Shown here piece after piece: positions 25,067 through 32,790 of a DNA stretch of 64,000 nucleotides. A model generated the notes under the pieces. It had not been told where the DNA came from. It saw only the letters and a program-made list of their open reading frames with translations, and did no database searches. Position 1 is the stretch's first letter; each line of letters starts with the position of its first letter. The DNA comes from Muricoccus roseus (GTDB lineage Bacteria > Pseudomonadota > Alphaproteobacteria > Acetobacterales > Acetobacteraceae). The translations under genes and the position numbers were made by a program. Location of the stretch: assembly GCF_900141905.1 (NCBI RefSeq), contig NZ_FQZF01000016.1, positions 1-64,000 of the forward strand, read 5' to 3'.

Positions 25067-25822
25067 ATGACCGAAACCACGGAATCCGGAGTCGCCGTTT
25101 CCGGGCCTGCCCTTCCCGGCCCGGATGCCGCCTTTTTCCTCGACCTCGACGGCACGCTGCTGGAGATCGCCGCCCGGCCGGATGCGGTGGTGGTGCCGAA
25201 GGAGCTGCCGGACCTCCTCTCCCGCCTTCGGGGAGCGCTGGGCGGGGCCGTGGCCGTGGTGACCGGGCGCGGCCTGGCCGTGGCGCGCGGCTATGCGGGG
25301 GTGCCCGACCTGCCGATCGGCGCGGAGCACGGGGCGGTGCTCGATCCGGCCCTGCCCGGGGCCATCCCGCTGCCCGTCCCGCCGCCGGAGTGGCGCCGCG
25401 CGGCCGATGAATGGGCCGCGGCACGGCCGGGGACACTGGCCGAGCACAAGACGCATGGCCTCGTGCTGCATTTCCGCCAGCGTCCGGAGGCGGAGCCAGA
25501 GGCGCTTGCGCTGCTGGCCGAGTTGATGCGCGAGGGCGACCGGGGCTTCCGCGTGGTGCCCGCCCATGCCGCGGCGGAGTTGCGCCCGGTGGGGGCGGAC
25601 AAGGGGGGCGCGGTGCGGCGGCTGATGGCGATTCCGCCCTTCACCGGCCGCCGCCCCATCTTCATCGGCGACGACATCACGGATGAGGACGGGATGGCGG
25701 CTTGCGCCGAGTATGGTGGCTACGGGCTGCGGGTCCCGGACGACTTCGCGGGCCGGCCGGCCCTGGTGCGCGCCTGGCTGGGGCGCGTGGCGACCGCCGT
25801 TTCGGGGAACGGGCCGGGCTGA
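25067..25822 (+). CDS. otsB: trehalose-6-phosphate phosphatase
   Basis: Second step of trehalose synthesis, removing phosphate from trehalose 6-phosphate. The 251-residue HAD phosphatase has motif I FFLDLDGTLLE, a cap domain, GADKGGAV with the motif III lysine, and motif IV IGDDITDEDG. ATG at 25067 follows GGAG by seven bases. It sits 233 bases upstream of otsA in the same direction, the inverse of the E. coli otsBA overlap but functionally the same pair. Trehalose here is likely an osmotic or desiccation protectant. Confidence 0.94.
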   Translation: MTETTESGVAVSGPALPGPDAAFFLDLDGTLLEIAARPDAVVVPKELPDLLSRLRGALGGAVAVVTGRGLAVARGYAGVPDLPIGAEHGAVLDPALPGAIPLPVPPPEWRRAADEWAAARPGTLAEHKTHGLVLHFRQRPEAEPEALALLAELMREGDRGFRVVPAHAAAELRPVGADKGGAVRRLMAIPPFTGRRPIFIGDDITDEDGMAACAEYGGYGLRVPDDFAGRPALVRAWLGRVATAVSGNGPG

Positions 25823-25968
25823 GCGGGCCGAGGGAGGAGGAGCGAAACCTTGCCCCTCCCCCGGCGGTTCCCTAATTGTGGCGGAATTGAGGAGGTGCCA
25901 GGAAACCGGCGGTGATTCCCTCGCGCGGGGACTGCGCCCCGGGTTCGTTCGTCACCTCGCCCGCTATC

Positions 25969-25995
25969 GGAGGTTAGTGCGTCGCACTCGCCTCC
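25969..25995 (+). promoter_or_regulatory. stem-loop in the otsA leader
   Basis: GGAGG-TT-AGTGCG-T-CGCACT-CG-CCTCC: eleven base pairs with one internal mismatch and a one-base centre (so the inner pairs must open into a loop). It lies 60 bases before the otsA GTG and directly before an upstream in-frame ATG. It could be an operator palindrome (AGTGCG/CGCACT) or a folded leader. No T-run follows, so it is not an ordinary terminator. Confidence 0.4.
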
Positions 25996-26055
25996 ATGTT
26001 TGATCGGCCGGCCGGCGCTTCGCAGCGCCTCGATGGCCGTGGGGGAGGAGAGAGC

Positions 26056-27588
26056 GTGGGTCGCCTTGTCATCGTCTCTAACCGGGTGCCTGTTCCGAAG
26101 CGTGGGGAGCCCCCCGCGGCCGGAGGGCTCGCGGTCGCGCTGAAGGATGCCTTCAGCGGCCGCGGCGGGCTGTGGTTCGGCTGGAGCGGGACGGCGGCGG
26201 AGGAGCCGGCGGATGTGGTGCGCCATGCGCGCCGCGCCGGCGTGGACTACGCGGTGATCGACCTCTCCCAGCAAGCCTATGACGGCTTCTATGCCGGCTA
26301 CGCCAATTCGGCCCTCTGGCCGATGTTCCACTTCCGCCTCGGCCTGCTCAGCTATGACCGGGACCAGGCGGAGTGCTACCGCATCGTCAACCGGCGCTAT
26401 GCCGACAAGCTGATGCCGCTGCTGCGCCCAGACGATACGATCTGGGTGCATGACTACCAAATGATCCCGCTGGGGGCCGAGTTGCGCGCGCGCGGCTCGA
26501 AGCACCGGATTGGCTATTTCCATCACATCCCCTTCCCGCCCTGGGCCGTGTTCTCGGCCATGCCGGGCTCGGAGGAGCTGATCCGCGACCTGCTGGCCTA
26601 TGACCTCGTCGGCGTGCAGACGCATCGGGACCTGACGGGGCTGATGGATTGCATGGCCCAGGGGACGGGCATGAAGCTGCGCGCGGGCGGAGAGGTGCGC
26701 TTCCGCGGGCGCCGCACGCTGCTGCGCAGCTTTCCCATCGCCATCGCCACGCAGGAATTCGCCGATCTGGCGGCCGAGAGCGTCAAGTCGGCGGAGTCGC
26801 AGCGCTTCGCCACGAGCCTCGTCGGGCGGTCTCTGGTGATCGGTGCCGAGCGGCTGGACTATACCAAGGGCCTGCCCGAGCGGCTGCGGGCCTTCGGCGC
26901 GCTGCTGGAGCGCTTCCCCGAGCATCGGGGCCGCGTGACCTACTTGCAGGTGGCCGCGCGCTCCCGCGAGGATGTCGAGAGCTACAAGGACCTCAAGCGC
27001 GAGATCGAGACGCTCGCGGGCCGCATCAACGGCGACTACTCGGATGCGGACTGGACGCCGGTGCGTTACGTCGGGCGCGCGCTGCCGCGCGGCACGCTGG
27101 CCGGCTACTACCGCATGGCGCAGGTGGGGCTGGTGACGCCGCTGCGGGACGGGATGAACCTTGTGGCGAAGGAATATGTCGCGGCGCAGGACCCGGAGAA
27201 TCCGGGCGTGCTGGTGCTCTCGCGCTTCGCCGGCGCTGCGGAGAGCATGCCCGAGGCCCTGCTGGTGAATCCGCTTGATGCGGTGGGCATGGCGGAAGCG
27301 ATGAACACCGCGCTGACCATGCCGCTGGACGAGCGGCGGGACCGCCATGCGGCGATCTTCCGGCGCCTGCGCGAGAACAGCGTGGAGAGCTGGGCGAAGA
27401 GCTTTCTCGCCGTGCTGGAGGGGAAGGACGGCGCCGAGGCGGCACCCTCGCGCGCCGCCGCCCTCTCGGTGTTTCAGCCGCGGGTGATCTCGCGCAGCGC
27501 CTCCACCTCTTCCGACAGGGCTTCGGGTGAGAGGGAGGGGAGCCAGGTGGCCTCGCTGCCGATCGCCTGGACCAGGCGCGCGCGGTAG
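26056..27588 (+). CDS. otsA: alpha,alpha-trehalose-phosphate synthase
   Basis: Joins UDP-glucose and glucose 6-phosphate to trehalose 6-phosphate (GT20 family, cytoplasm). The product begins GRLVIVSNRVPVPKRG, with the glucose-6-phosphate binding arginine. It carries IWVHDYQMIPL, GYFHHIPFPP, ERLDYTKGLPERL and the UDP-binding LRDGMNLVAKEYVA. GTG at 26056 with GGAGGAGAG just upstream is preferred to ATG at 25996. The 510 residues exceed the usual 460: the last 38 codons run antisense into aat because no stop occurs earlier, and they look unstructured. Confidence 0.94.
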   Translation: MGRLVIVSNRVPVPKRGEPPAAGGLAVALKDAFSGRGGLWFGWSGTAAEEPADVVRHARRAGVDYAVIDLSQQAYDGFYAGYANSALWPMFHFRLGLLSYDRDQAECYRIVNRRYADKLMPLLRPDDTIWVHDYQMIPLGAELRARGSKHRIGYFHHIPFPPWAVFSAMPGSEELIRDLLAYDLVGVQTHRDLTGLMDCMAQGTGMKLRAGGEVRFRGRRTLLRSFPIAIATQEFADLAAESVKSAESQRFATSLVGRSLVIGAERLDYTKGLPERLRAFGALLERFPEHRGRVTYLQVAARSREDVESYKDLKREIETLAGRINGDYSDADWTPVRYVGRALPRGTLAGYYRMAQVGLVTPLRDGMNLVAKEYVAAQDPENPGVLVLSRFAGAAESMPEALLVNPLDAVGMAEAMNTALTMPLDERRDRHAAIFRRLRENSVESWAKSFLAVLEGKDGAEAAPSRAAALSVFQPRVISRSASTSSDRASGEREGSQVASLPIAWTRRAR

Positions 27589-28142
27589 TCGGCCTGGGGG
27601 ATCTCCTGCGCCCCGAAGCGGGCGAGGTGATCGTTCAGGAACTGCGTGTCCAGCAGGGTGAAGCCGCCGCGCCGGAGCCGGGCGACGAGATGGACGAGCG
27701 CCACCTTCGAGGCGTCGTCCGCGCGGGCGAACATGCTCTCCCCGAAGAAGGCCGCGCCGATGCGGATGCCGTAGAGGCCACCGACCAGCGCGCCCCCCTC
27801 CCGCACCTCGATGGAATGGGCGTGGCCCATGCGGTGCAGCGCGTTGAACAGCTCCTCGATCTCGCCGTTGATCCAGCTGTCCTCACGCCCCGGTGCCGGC
27901 GCGGCGCATCCGGCGAGGACGCCGGGGAAATCCGTATCCCCCGTCACGTCAAAACGGCCGGACAGCACCGTTCGGCGGAGGCGGCGCGGAAGGTGGAAGC
28001 CGTCGAGTGGGATGATCCCGCGCATCTTCGGGTCCAGCCAGTAAAGCCGCCCGGAGCCCCGGCCCTCGGCCATCGGGAACAGGCCGGCGCGATAGGCCCG
28101 GAGGACGAGATCGGGGGTGATCGCCAGAGCGCGGCGGCTCAT
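27474..28142 (-). CDS. aat: leucyl/phenylalanyl-tRNA--protein transferase
   Basis: Adds Leu or Phe from charged tRNA to proteins with basic N-termini, creating the N-degrons read by ClpS-ClpA; both of those genes are in this window. The 222-residue protein starts at 28142 and has the family blocks AYRAGLFPMAE, YWLDPKMRGIIPLD, SWINGEIEELFNALHRMGHAHS, GLYGIRIGAAFFGESMF and LLDTQFLNDHLARFG. Its 3' end overlaps otsA by 115 bases on the opposite strand. Confidence 0.95.
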   Translation of the reverse strand: MSRRALAITPDLVLRAYRAGLFPMAEGRGSGRLYWLDPKMRGIIPLDGFHLPRRLRRTVLSGRFDVTGDTDFPGVLAGCAAPAPGREDSWINGEIEELFNALHRMGHAHSIEVREGGALVGGLYGIRIGAAFFGESMFARADDASKVALVHLVARLRRGGFTLLDTQFLNDHLARFGAQEIPQADYRARLVQAIGSEATWLPSLSPEALSEEVEALREITRG

Positions 28143-28240
28143 CGGGTGAGCCGGGGCGCAAACGGAGGCTGGTCCGGGCGGTGCCGCATGGCCCGAGGAT
28201 AGGTGCATTCCCGGCGGGGCGCCATGAGGCAGCCTGCCTT

Positions 28241-28488
28241 GGAGAAGGGCTCCGCCCTTCACCCGCCAAGGGCCTGAGGCCCTTGGAACCCCATCTGACT
28301 GCCGTGGATGCCCCGGACCGGTGGGGTTTCTGGATGCGGGCGGTTTTCCTGCCGCCGCAGTCGCCTCGGGTCCATGACCCGAGGCGCACCGCCAGTCCGG
28401 CGACTCCAAACTTCTAAAAGAAGATGATGGTGAGGGGTCCGGGGAGATGAAGAATTCCTTCTTCCTCTCCCCGGGACAGACCGTCAGA
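28241..28488 (-). repeat. structured intergenic repeat, copy A
   Basis: About 248 bases between accC and aat, similar at very roughly four bases in five to copy B at 32040-32285 in inverted orientation. It contains four hairpins: GAAGGGC/GCCCTTC (28244-28260), CCAAGGGCC/GGCCCTTGG (28266-28286), CGCCTCGGGT/ACCCGAGGCG (28362-28386) and a 36-base hairpin (28439-28474) with 15 of 16 possible pairs and a TTCC loop. Relative to the upstream gene (accC, minus strand) the long hairpin comes first. No protein is encoded. It looks like a dispersed REP-type or 3'-UTR element. Confidence 0.8.
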
Positions 28489-28509
28489 TCAGAACTGGGC
28501 GAGGCGGTA

Positions 28510-29868
28510 TCAGCCGCCCGGCGTGTGGCGCGCGACGAAGCGCTCGAGCCAGTGGATGGTGTAGTCGCCGTCCTGGAACTCCGGATCGTCCATGATGATC
28601 TGGTGCAGCGGGATGGTCGTGCGGATGCCGTCCACCACCATTTCCGTCAGCGCGCGGCGGCAGCGGGCGATCGCTTCAGCCCGGGTGTGGCCGTGCACGA
28701 TGAGCTTGGCGACGAGGCTGTCGTAATGCGGCGGCACGGCATAGCCGGCATAGAGCGCGCTATCCACGCGCACGCCCAGGCCGCCGGGGGCGTGGTAGGC
28801 GGTGACGCGGCCCGGGCTGGGGGCGAAGGTCACGGGATCCTCGGCCGTGATGCGGCATTCAATCGCATGGCCGCTGAAGCGGATGTCCTTCTGCTCATAG
28901 CCGAGCGGCTCGCCCGCGGCGACGCGGATCTGTTCCTTCACCAGATCCACGTTGCAGACGAGTTCCGTCACCGGGTGCTCTACCTGCAGGCGGGTGTTCA
29001 TCTCGATGAAGGCGAACTGCTCGTCCTGGTAGAGGAATTCGAGCGTGCCGGCGCCGCGGTAGCCCAGCTGCTTCAGCGCCTGGGTCACCGTCTCGCCCAG
29101 CGCGTCGCGCGCGGCGGCGGTGAGGACGGGGCTTCCCGCCTCCTCCACCAGCTTCTGGTGGCGGCGCTGGAGGGAGCAGTCGCGCTCGCCGAAATGCACC
29201 ACGTTCCCGTGGGTGTCGGCCATGACCTGCATCTCGATATGCCGGGGGCGATCGAGATACTTCTCCATGTAGACGCTGTCGTCACCGAAGGCGGCTTTCG
29301 CCTCCGTGCGGGCGACGCGCCAGGCCTCCTCCAGCTCATCCTCGTTATGCGCGACCTTCATGCCGCGCCCGCCGCCGCCGGCGGCGGCCTTGATGAGGAC
29401 GGGGTACTTGATCCCCGCTGCGATCTCGCGCGCCTCATCCAGCGTGGCCAACGCGCCGGGCGAGCCGGGGACAAGCGGCACGCCGAGGCGGCGCATCGCG
29501 TCCTTGGCGGCGATCTTGTCGCCCATGATGCGGATGTGCTCGGCCGTCGGGCCGATGAAGGCCAGGCCATGGGCCTCCACCATCTCGGCGAAGCGGGCGT
29601 TCTCGGAGAGGAAGCCGTAGCCGGGATGGATGGCTTCCGCGCCGGTGATGGTGGCGGCGGAGAGGATGGCCGCGACGTTCAGGTAGGAATCGCGCGCGAG
29701 CGGCGGGCCGATGCAGACGGATTCGTCGGCGAGGCGCACATGCATCGCCGTGTCGTCGGCCGTGGAATGCACCGCCACCGTGCGGATGCCCATTTCCTGG
29801 CAGGCGCGGTGGATGCGGAGCGCGATCTCGCCCCGGTTGGCGATCAGGATCTTGTTGAAGGCGGGCAC
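28510..29868 (-). CDS. accC: acetyl-CoA carboxylase biotin carboxylase subunit
   Basis: ATP-dependent carboxylation of biotin on AccB, the first half of malonyl-CoA synthesis. The 452-residue ATP-grasp protein has the N-terminal [15 protein letters not shown], the glycine-rich ATP loop [12 protein letters not shown], the metal/biotin site [16 protein letters not shown] and [12 protein letters not shown]. Length is normal. It follows accB by 7 bases in an aroQ-accB-accC order read on the minus strand, the common alphaproteobacterial arrangement. Confidence 0.97.
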   Translation of the reverse strand: MPAFNKILIANRGEIALRIHRACQEMGIRTVAVHSTADDTAMHVRLADESVCIGPPLARDSYLNVAAILSAATITGAEAIHPGYGFLSENARFAEMVEAHGLAFIGPTAEHIRIMGDKIAAKDAMRRLGVPLVPGSPGALATLDEAREIAAGIKYPVLIKAAAGGGGRGMKVAHNEDELEEAWRVARTEAKAAFGDDSVYMEKYLDRPRHIEMQVMADTHGNVVHFGERDCSLQRRHQKLVEEAGSPVLTAAARDALGETVTQALKQLGYRGAGTLEFLYQDEQFAFIEMNTRLQVEHPVTELVCNVDLVKEQIRVAAGEPLGYEQKDIRFSGHAIECRITAEDPVTFAPSPGRVTAYHAPGGLGVRVDSALYAGYAVPPHYDSLVAKLIVHGHTRAEAIARCRRALTEMVVDGIRTTIPLHQIIMDDPEFQDGDYTIHWLERFVARHTPGG

Positions 29869-29875
29869 GCGCGGA

Positions 29876-30352
29876 CTACTCGATGACCAGCAGGGGCTCG
29901 CCGAACTCGACCGGCATGCCGCTCTCGACCAGGATGCGGGTGACGGTGCCGGCCTTGGGGGCCTTGATCTGGTTGAAGGTCTTCATCGCCTCGATCAGCA
30001 GGACCGTCTGGCCCTGGGCGACCTTGGAGCCGAGATTCACGAAGGGCGCGGCGCCGGGTTCCGGCGAAAGGTAGGCGACGCCGACCATGGGCGAGGCGAC
30101 GACGCCCGGGGTGGCGGCGGTGACCTCGTCGCTCATCGGCGCGGCCGCGGGCGCGGCGGCGGCCGGGGCGGCGGCGGGCGCCGCGGCCATGGGTGCGGGC
30201 GCCGCCGCATGCACCACCTGCTGGACCGGCGCGGTGCGGGCCACGCGGATGCGGCTCTCGTTCTCAACCAGCTCGATCTCGGTGAGATCGGTTTCGCGAA
30301 GGATCTTGGCCAGGGCGCGGATCGCGTCCGGGTCGAAGGAAAGGCCGCTCAT
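29876..30352 (-). CDS. accB: biotin carboxyl carrier protein of acetyl-CoA carboxylase
   Basis: 158 residues. A helical N-terminal part (1-40) binds AccC, a long Ala/Pro linker (45-75) gives reach, and the C-terminal biotinyl domain carries the modified Lys124 in [12 protein letters not shown]. The protruding thumb ([11 protein letters not shown]) typical of bacterial BCCP is present. Its ATG overlaps the aroQ stop as ATGA, so translation of the two is coupled. Confidence 0.96.
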   Translation of the reverse strand: MSGLSFDPDAIRALAKILRETDLTEIELVENESRIRVARTAPVQQVVHAAAPAPMAAAPAAAPAAAAPAAAPMSDEVTAATPGVVASPMVGVAYLSPEPGAAPFVNLGSKVAQGQTVLLIEAMKTFNQIKAPKAGTVTRILVESGMPVEFGEPLLVIE

Positions 30353-30864
30353 GCCGTGTCGTCCTGACCGATGATGCCGGCGATCGCGCGCAGCGCCAGG
30401 GCATAGCCCCCGACGCCCAGCCCGCAGATCACGCCCACCGCCGCGCGGGAGACGTAGGAGAGATGCCGGAAGGCCTCCCGCCGGTGGATGTTGGTGATAT
30501 GGACCTCGACCACCGGCAGGTCCACCGCCAGCAGCGCATCCATTAGGGCGATGGAGGTGTGGGAGTAGCCTGCGGGGTTGATGATGATGCCAGCCGCGTT
30601 GCCGCGGGCCTCCTGGATCCAGGAGATCAGCTCGCCTTCCAGGTTGGTCTGGCGGAAGTCGATGGCCAGTCCCAGCTCCTCCGCCGCCTCGGCGCAGAGG
30701 GCCTCGACGTCGTCGAGCGTCGCGGTGCCGTATTTCTCCGGCTCGCGCGTGCCCAGCATGTTGAGGTTGGGGCCGTTCAGGACGACGATCAGCGGGGGTT
30801 CCAAGGCTCTGGTTCCGGTCCTCCCCGAGAGTCCGGGGTTCTGGCGGGGCGGGCTAGCATGCAT
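30349..30864 (-). CDS. aroQ: type II 3-dehydroquinate dehydratase
   Basis: Third step of the shikimate pathway. The dodecameric type II fold is marked by [20 protein letters not shown] (catalytic Tyr in KYG), [33 protein letters not shown], and [16 protein letters not shown] with the catalytic histidine. The ATG at 30864 gives 171 residues, about 20 more than usual, and those extra residues look non-coding. TTG at 30804 would give the family's normal length, but its ribosome site is poor. The start is therefore open; the identity is not. Confidence 0.94.
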   Translation of the reverse strand: MHASPPRQNPGLSGRTGTRALEPPLIVVLNGPNLNMLGTREPEKYGTATLDDVEALCAEAAEELGLAIDFRQTNLEGELISWIQEARGNAAGIIINPAGYSHTSIALMDALLAVDLPVVEVHITNIHRREAFRHLSYVSRAAVGVICGLGVGGYALALRAIAGIIGQDDTA

Positions 30865-30974
30865 GCAAGCCCGCAGGCAAACGCCAGGCCTCGCCGGGCG
30901 GCCGGGCCGTCATGGCAGGGTTCACCGAGGCGCCCCTTCAAGCCGGGGTTCGGGCGTGCCACATCCGGCAGGCC

Positions 30975-31187
30975 ATGCCCGGACCCATCGACATCACCGT
31001 GAACGGCGAGGCCAGGAGCCTTCCCGCCCCCCTCCCCCTCTCGGATTTCCTGGCCGGGGCGGGTCTCGACACGCGCAAAGTGGCGGTGGAGCGGAACGAG
31101 GAGATCGTCCCGCGCTCCGCCTACGCCACGACGCTGCTCCAGCCGGGTGACCAGCTGGAGATCGTGCATTTCATCGGGGGAGGCTGA
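30975..31187 (+). CDS. thiS: sulfur carrier protein ThiS
   Basis: A 70-residue ubiquitin-like sulfur carrier for the thiazole half of thiamin. It begins [14 protein letters not shown], has [10 protein letters not shown] and [13 protein letters not shown], and ends in the required GG tail (VHFIGGG), which is thiocarboxylated. It is divergent from aroQ with about 110 bases between them. No THI-box (TPP riboswitch) consensus was recognised in that gap. thiG follows 4 bases later. Confidence 0.93.
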   Translation: MPGPIDITVNGEARSLPAPLPLSDFLAGAGLDTRKVAVERNEEIVPRSAYATTLLQPGDQLEIVHFIGGG

Positions 31188-31191
31188 GGCC

Positions 31192-31986
31192 ATGGACGGC
31201 GTGACGACAATGGGCGACGACTCCTGGGAGGTGGCGGGACGCAGCTTCCGCTCCCGCCTCGTGGTCGGGACCGGGCGGTACAAGAGCCTGGAGGAGACGG
31301 CCGCCGCGATCGAGGCCTCGGGCGCCGAGATGGTGACGGTGGCGGTGCGGCGGGTGAACCTTTCGGACCCGGCAGCACCGATGCTGCAGGATTTCGTGCC
31401 GCCGGACCGCTACACCTATCTCCCCAACACGGCGGGGTGCCACACGGCCAAGGACGCCGTGCGCACGCTGCGCCTGGCCCGCGAGGCCGGGGGCTGGAAC
31501 CTGGTGAAGCTGGAGGTGCTGGGCCCGCCCCCGTTCCTCTACCCGGACATGCCCGCGACCTTCGAGGCGGCGGAAGCCCTCATCAAGGACGGCTTCCAGG
31601 TGATGGTCTACTGCGCCGACGACCCGCTGGCGGCGAAGCGGCTGGAGGAGATGGGCTGCGTGGCGGTGATGCCGCTGGGCGCGCCGATCGGCTCAGGCCT
31701 CGGCCTCTCTAACCCCTTCATGCTCCGCTCCATCATCGAGAACGCGGGGGTTCCGGTGCTGGTGGATGCCGGGATCGGCACCGCGAGCGAGGCGGCCCAG
31801 GCGATGGAACTGGGCTGCGACGCGGTGCTGCTGAACTCCGCCATCGCCCATGCCAAGGACCCCGTGCGGATGGCGCGCGCCATGAAGGCAGGGGTCGAGG
31901 CCGGGCGGCACGCCCATCTCGCCGGGCGGATGCCGCGGAACTATGCCGCCGATGCTTCCAGCCCGATGGCGGGGCTGATCCGGTAG
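31192..31986 (+). CDS. thiG: thiazole synthase ThiG
   Basis: Builds the thiazole phosphate ring from deoxyxylulose phosphate, dehydroglycine and ThiS-thiocarboxylate. The 264-residue barrel has [13 protein letters not shown], the Schiff-base lysine in [26 protein letters not shown] and [17 protein letters not shown]. It is coupled to thiS; thiO/thiH, thiE and thiC are not in the window. Start at 31192; an ATG six codons later is possible. Confidence 0.96.
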   Translation: MDGVTTMGDDSWEVAGRSFRSRLVVGTGRYKSLEETAAAIEASGAEMVTVAVRRVNLSDPAAPMLQDFVPPDRYTYLPNTAGCHTAKDAVRTLRLAREAGGWNLVKLEVLGPPPFLYPDMPATFEAAEALIKDGFQVMVYCADDPLAAKRLEEMGCVAVMPLGAPIGSGLGLSNPFMLRSIIENAGVPVLVDAGIGTASEAAQAMELGCDAVLLNSAIAHAKDPVRMARAMKAGVEAGRHAHLAGRMPRNYAADASSPMAGLIR

Positions 31987-32039
31987 CGAACGGGTCAGCT
32001 CCGCCTGCGGGGGTGGGGATCTCGTTTTGGGGTGTTGGT

Positions 32040-32285
32040 TCGTCCCGGGGAGAGGAAGAAGGAATTCTTCCTCTCCCCGGACCCCTCACCATCATCTTTT
32101 TCTAGAAGTTTGGAATCACGGGGCTGACGGTGCGCCTCGGGTCGATGCCCCGAGGCGACTGCAACGGCAGGGACAGCACCTTCAGCCAGAGACCCCTTTG
32201 ATCCGGGGTATCCACGGCAGTCAAACGGGGTTCCAAGGGTCTCAGGCCCTTGGCGGGTTGAGGGCGGAGCCCTCAACGGAAAGCC
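32040..32285 (+). repeat. structured intergenic repeat, copy B
   Basis: Inverted partner of copy A at 28241-28488. It lies downstream of thiG and before the convergent membrane-protein gene. The long hairpin at 32045-32080 is a perfect 16-bp stem (CCGGGGAGAGGAAGAA and its complement) around GGAA. The other three hairpins are kept, and one (GAGGGC/GCCCTC against AAGGGC/GCCCTT in copy A) shows a paired base change that preserves pairing. As in copy A, the long hairpin is the first part met by transcription leaving the upstream gene. The flanks at 31987-32039 and 32286-32310 hold nothing recognisable. Confidence 0.8.
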
Positions 32286-32310
32286 CTCCCGCCGCGCGAG
32301 TTACAATTCC

Positions 32311-32706
32311 TCAGTCCTGCCAATAGGGCGGCACGTATTCCAGCTCCTCGTCGCTGTCCGTGCTGAGGCGGGTGGCGCAGAGGATGTCCAGGAGCGTGAC
32401 GCCGGCGACCGCGGCGAGGGCGAGCTTCACGTTGGCCCTTTCGCGCCGGCCGAAGGACGGGGTGCCGAGGAGGGTGGCGATGTCGAGCGCGTCGCCTCCG
32501 ACGCGGGCCCAGAGGAGGGGTGCGGAGGTCGGGCTGGCCAGGATGGCGACGCCATTCGCCACCTCCCGCACGCCATAGCCGCGGATGAGCTTCGCGCGGC
32601 CGGACATGCCCAGCTTCCGCGCGAGGGTGCGGCCTCCGAAGATCTCCATCAGCCCGAGGCCGATGCTGAACCAGCCGAGAAATCGGGCCAGGCGTATGAC
32701 ATGCAT
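32311..32706 (-). CDS. small integral membrane protein
   Basis: 131 residues with three or four hydrophobic stretches (RFLGWFSIGLGLMEIFGG, ANGVAILASPTSAPLLWAR, LALAAVAGVTLLDILCA) and an acidic, aromatic C-terminus (ELEYVPPYWQD). It resembles proteins loosely annotated as cyclase/dehydrase-like or DUF4267-like, but no catalytic residue is evident. Function unknown. The LRR-kinase gene lies 84 bases upstream on the same strand. Confidence 0.75.
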   Translation of the reverse strand: MHVIRLARFLGWFSIGLGLMEIFGGRTLARKLGMSGRAKLIRGYGVREVANGVAILASPTSAPLLWARVGGDALDIATLLGTPSFGRRERANVKLALAAVAGVTLLDILCATRLSTDSDEELEYVPPYWQD

Positions 32707-32790
32707 GGGGCGAGCCTTCCTGCAGAGCCTTGCGGTCCTGTCGAAACGCAGGGCGCGGCGAATGGCTGTGCAGGAAATCGCCCGGGCGGC

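Noticed and set aside
30865-30974. Possible TPP riboswitch upstream of thiS
   Set aside because: The gap is only about 110 bases, and the conserved THI-box pieces (CTGAGA and the second helix) could not be found.
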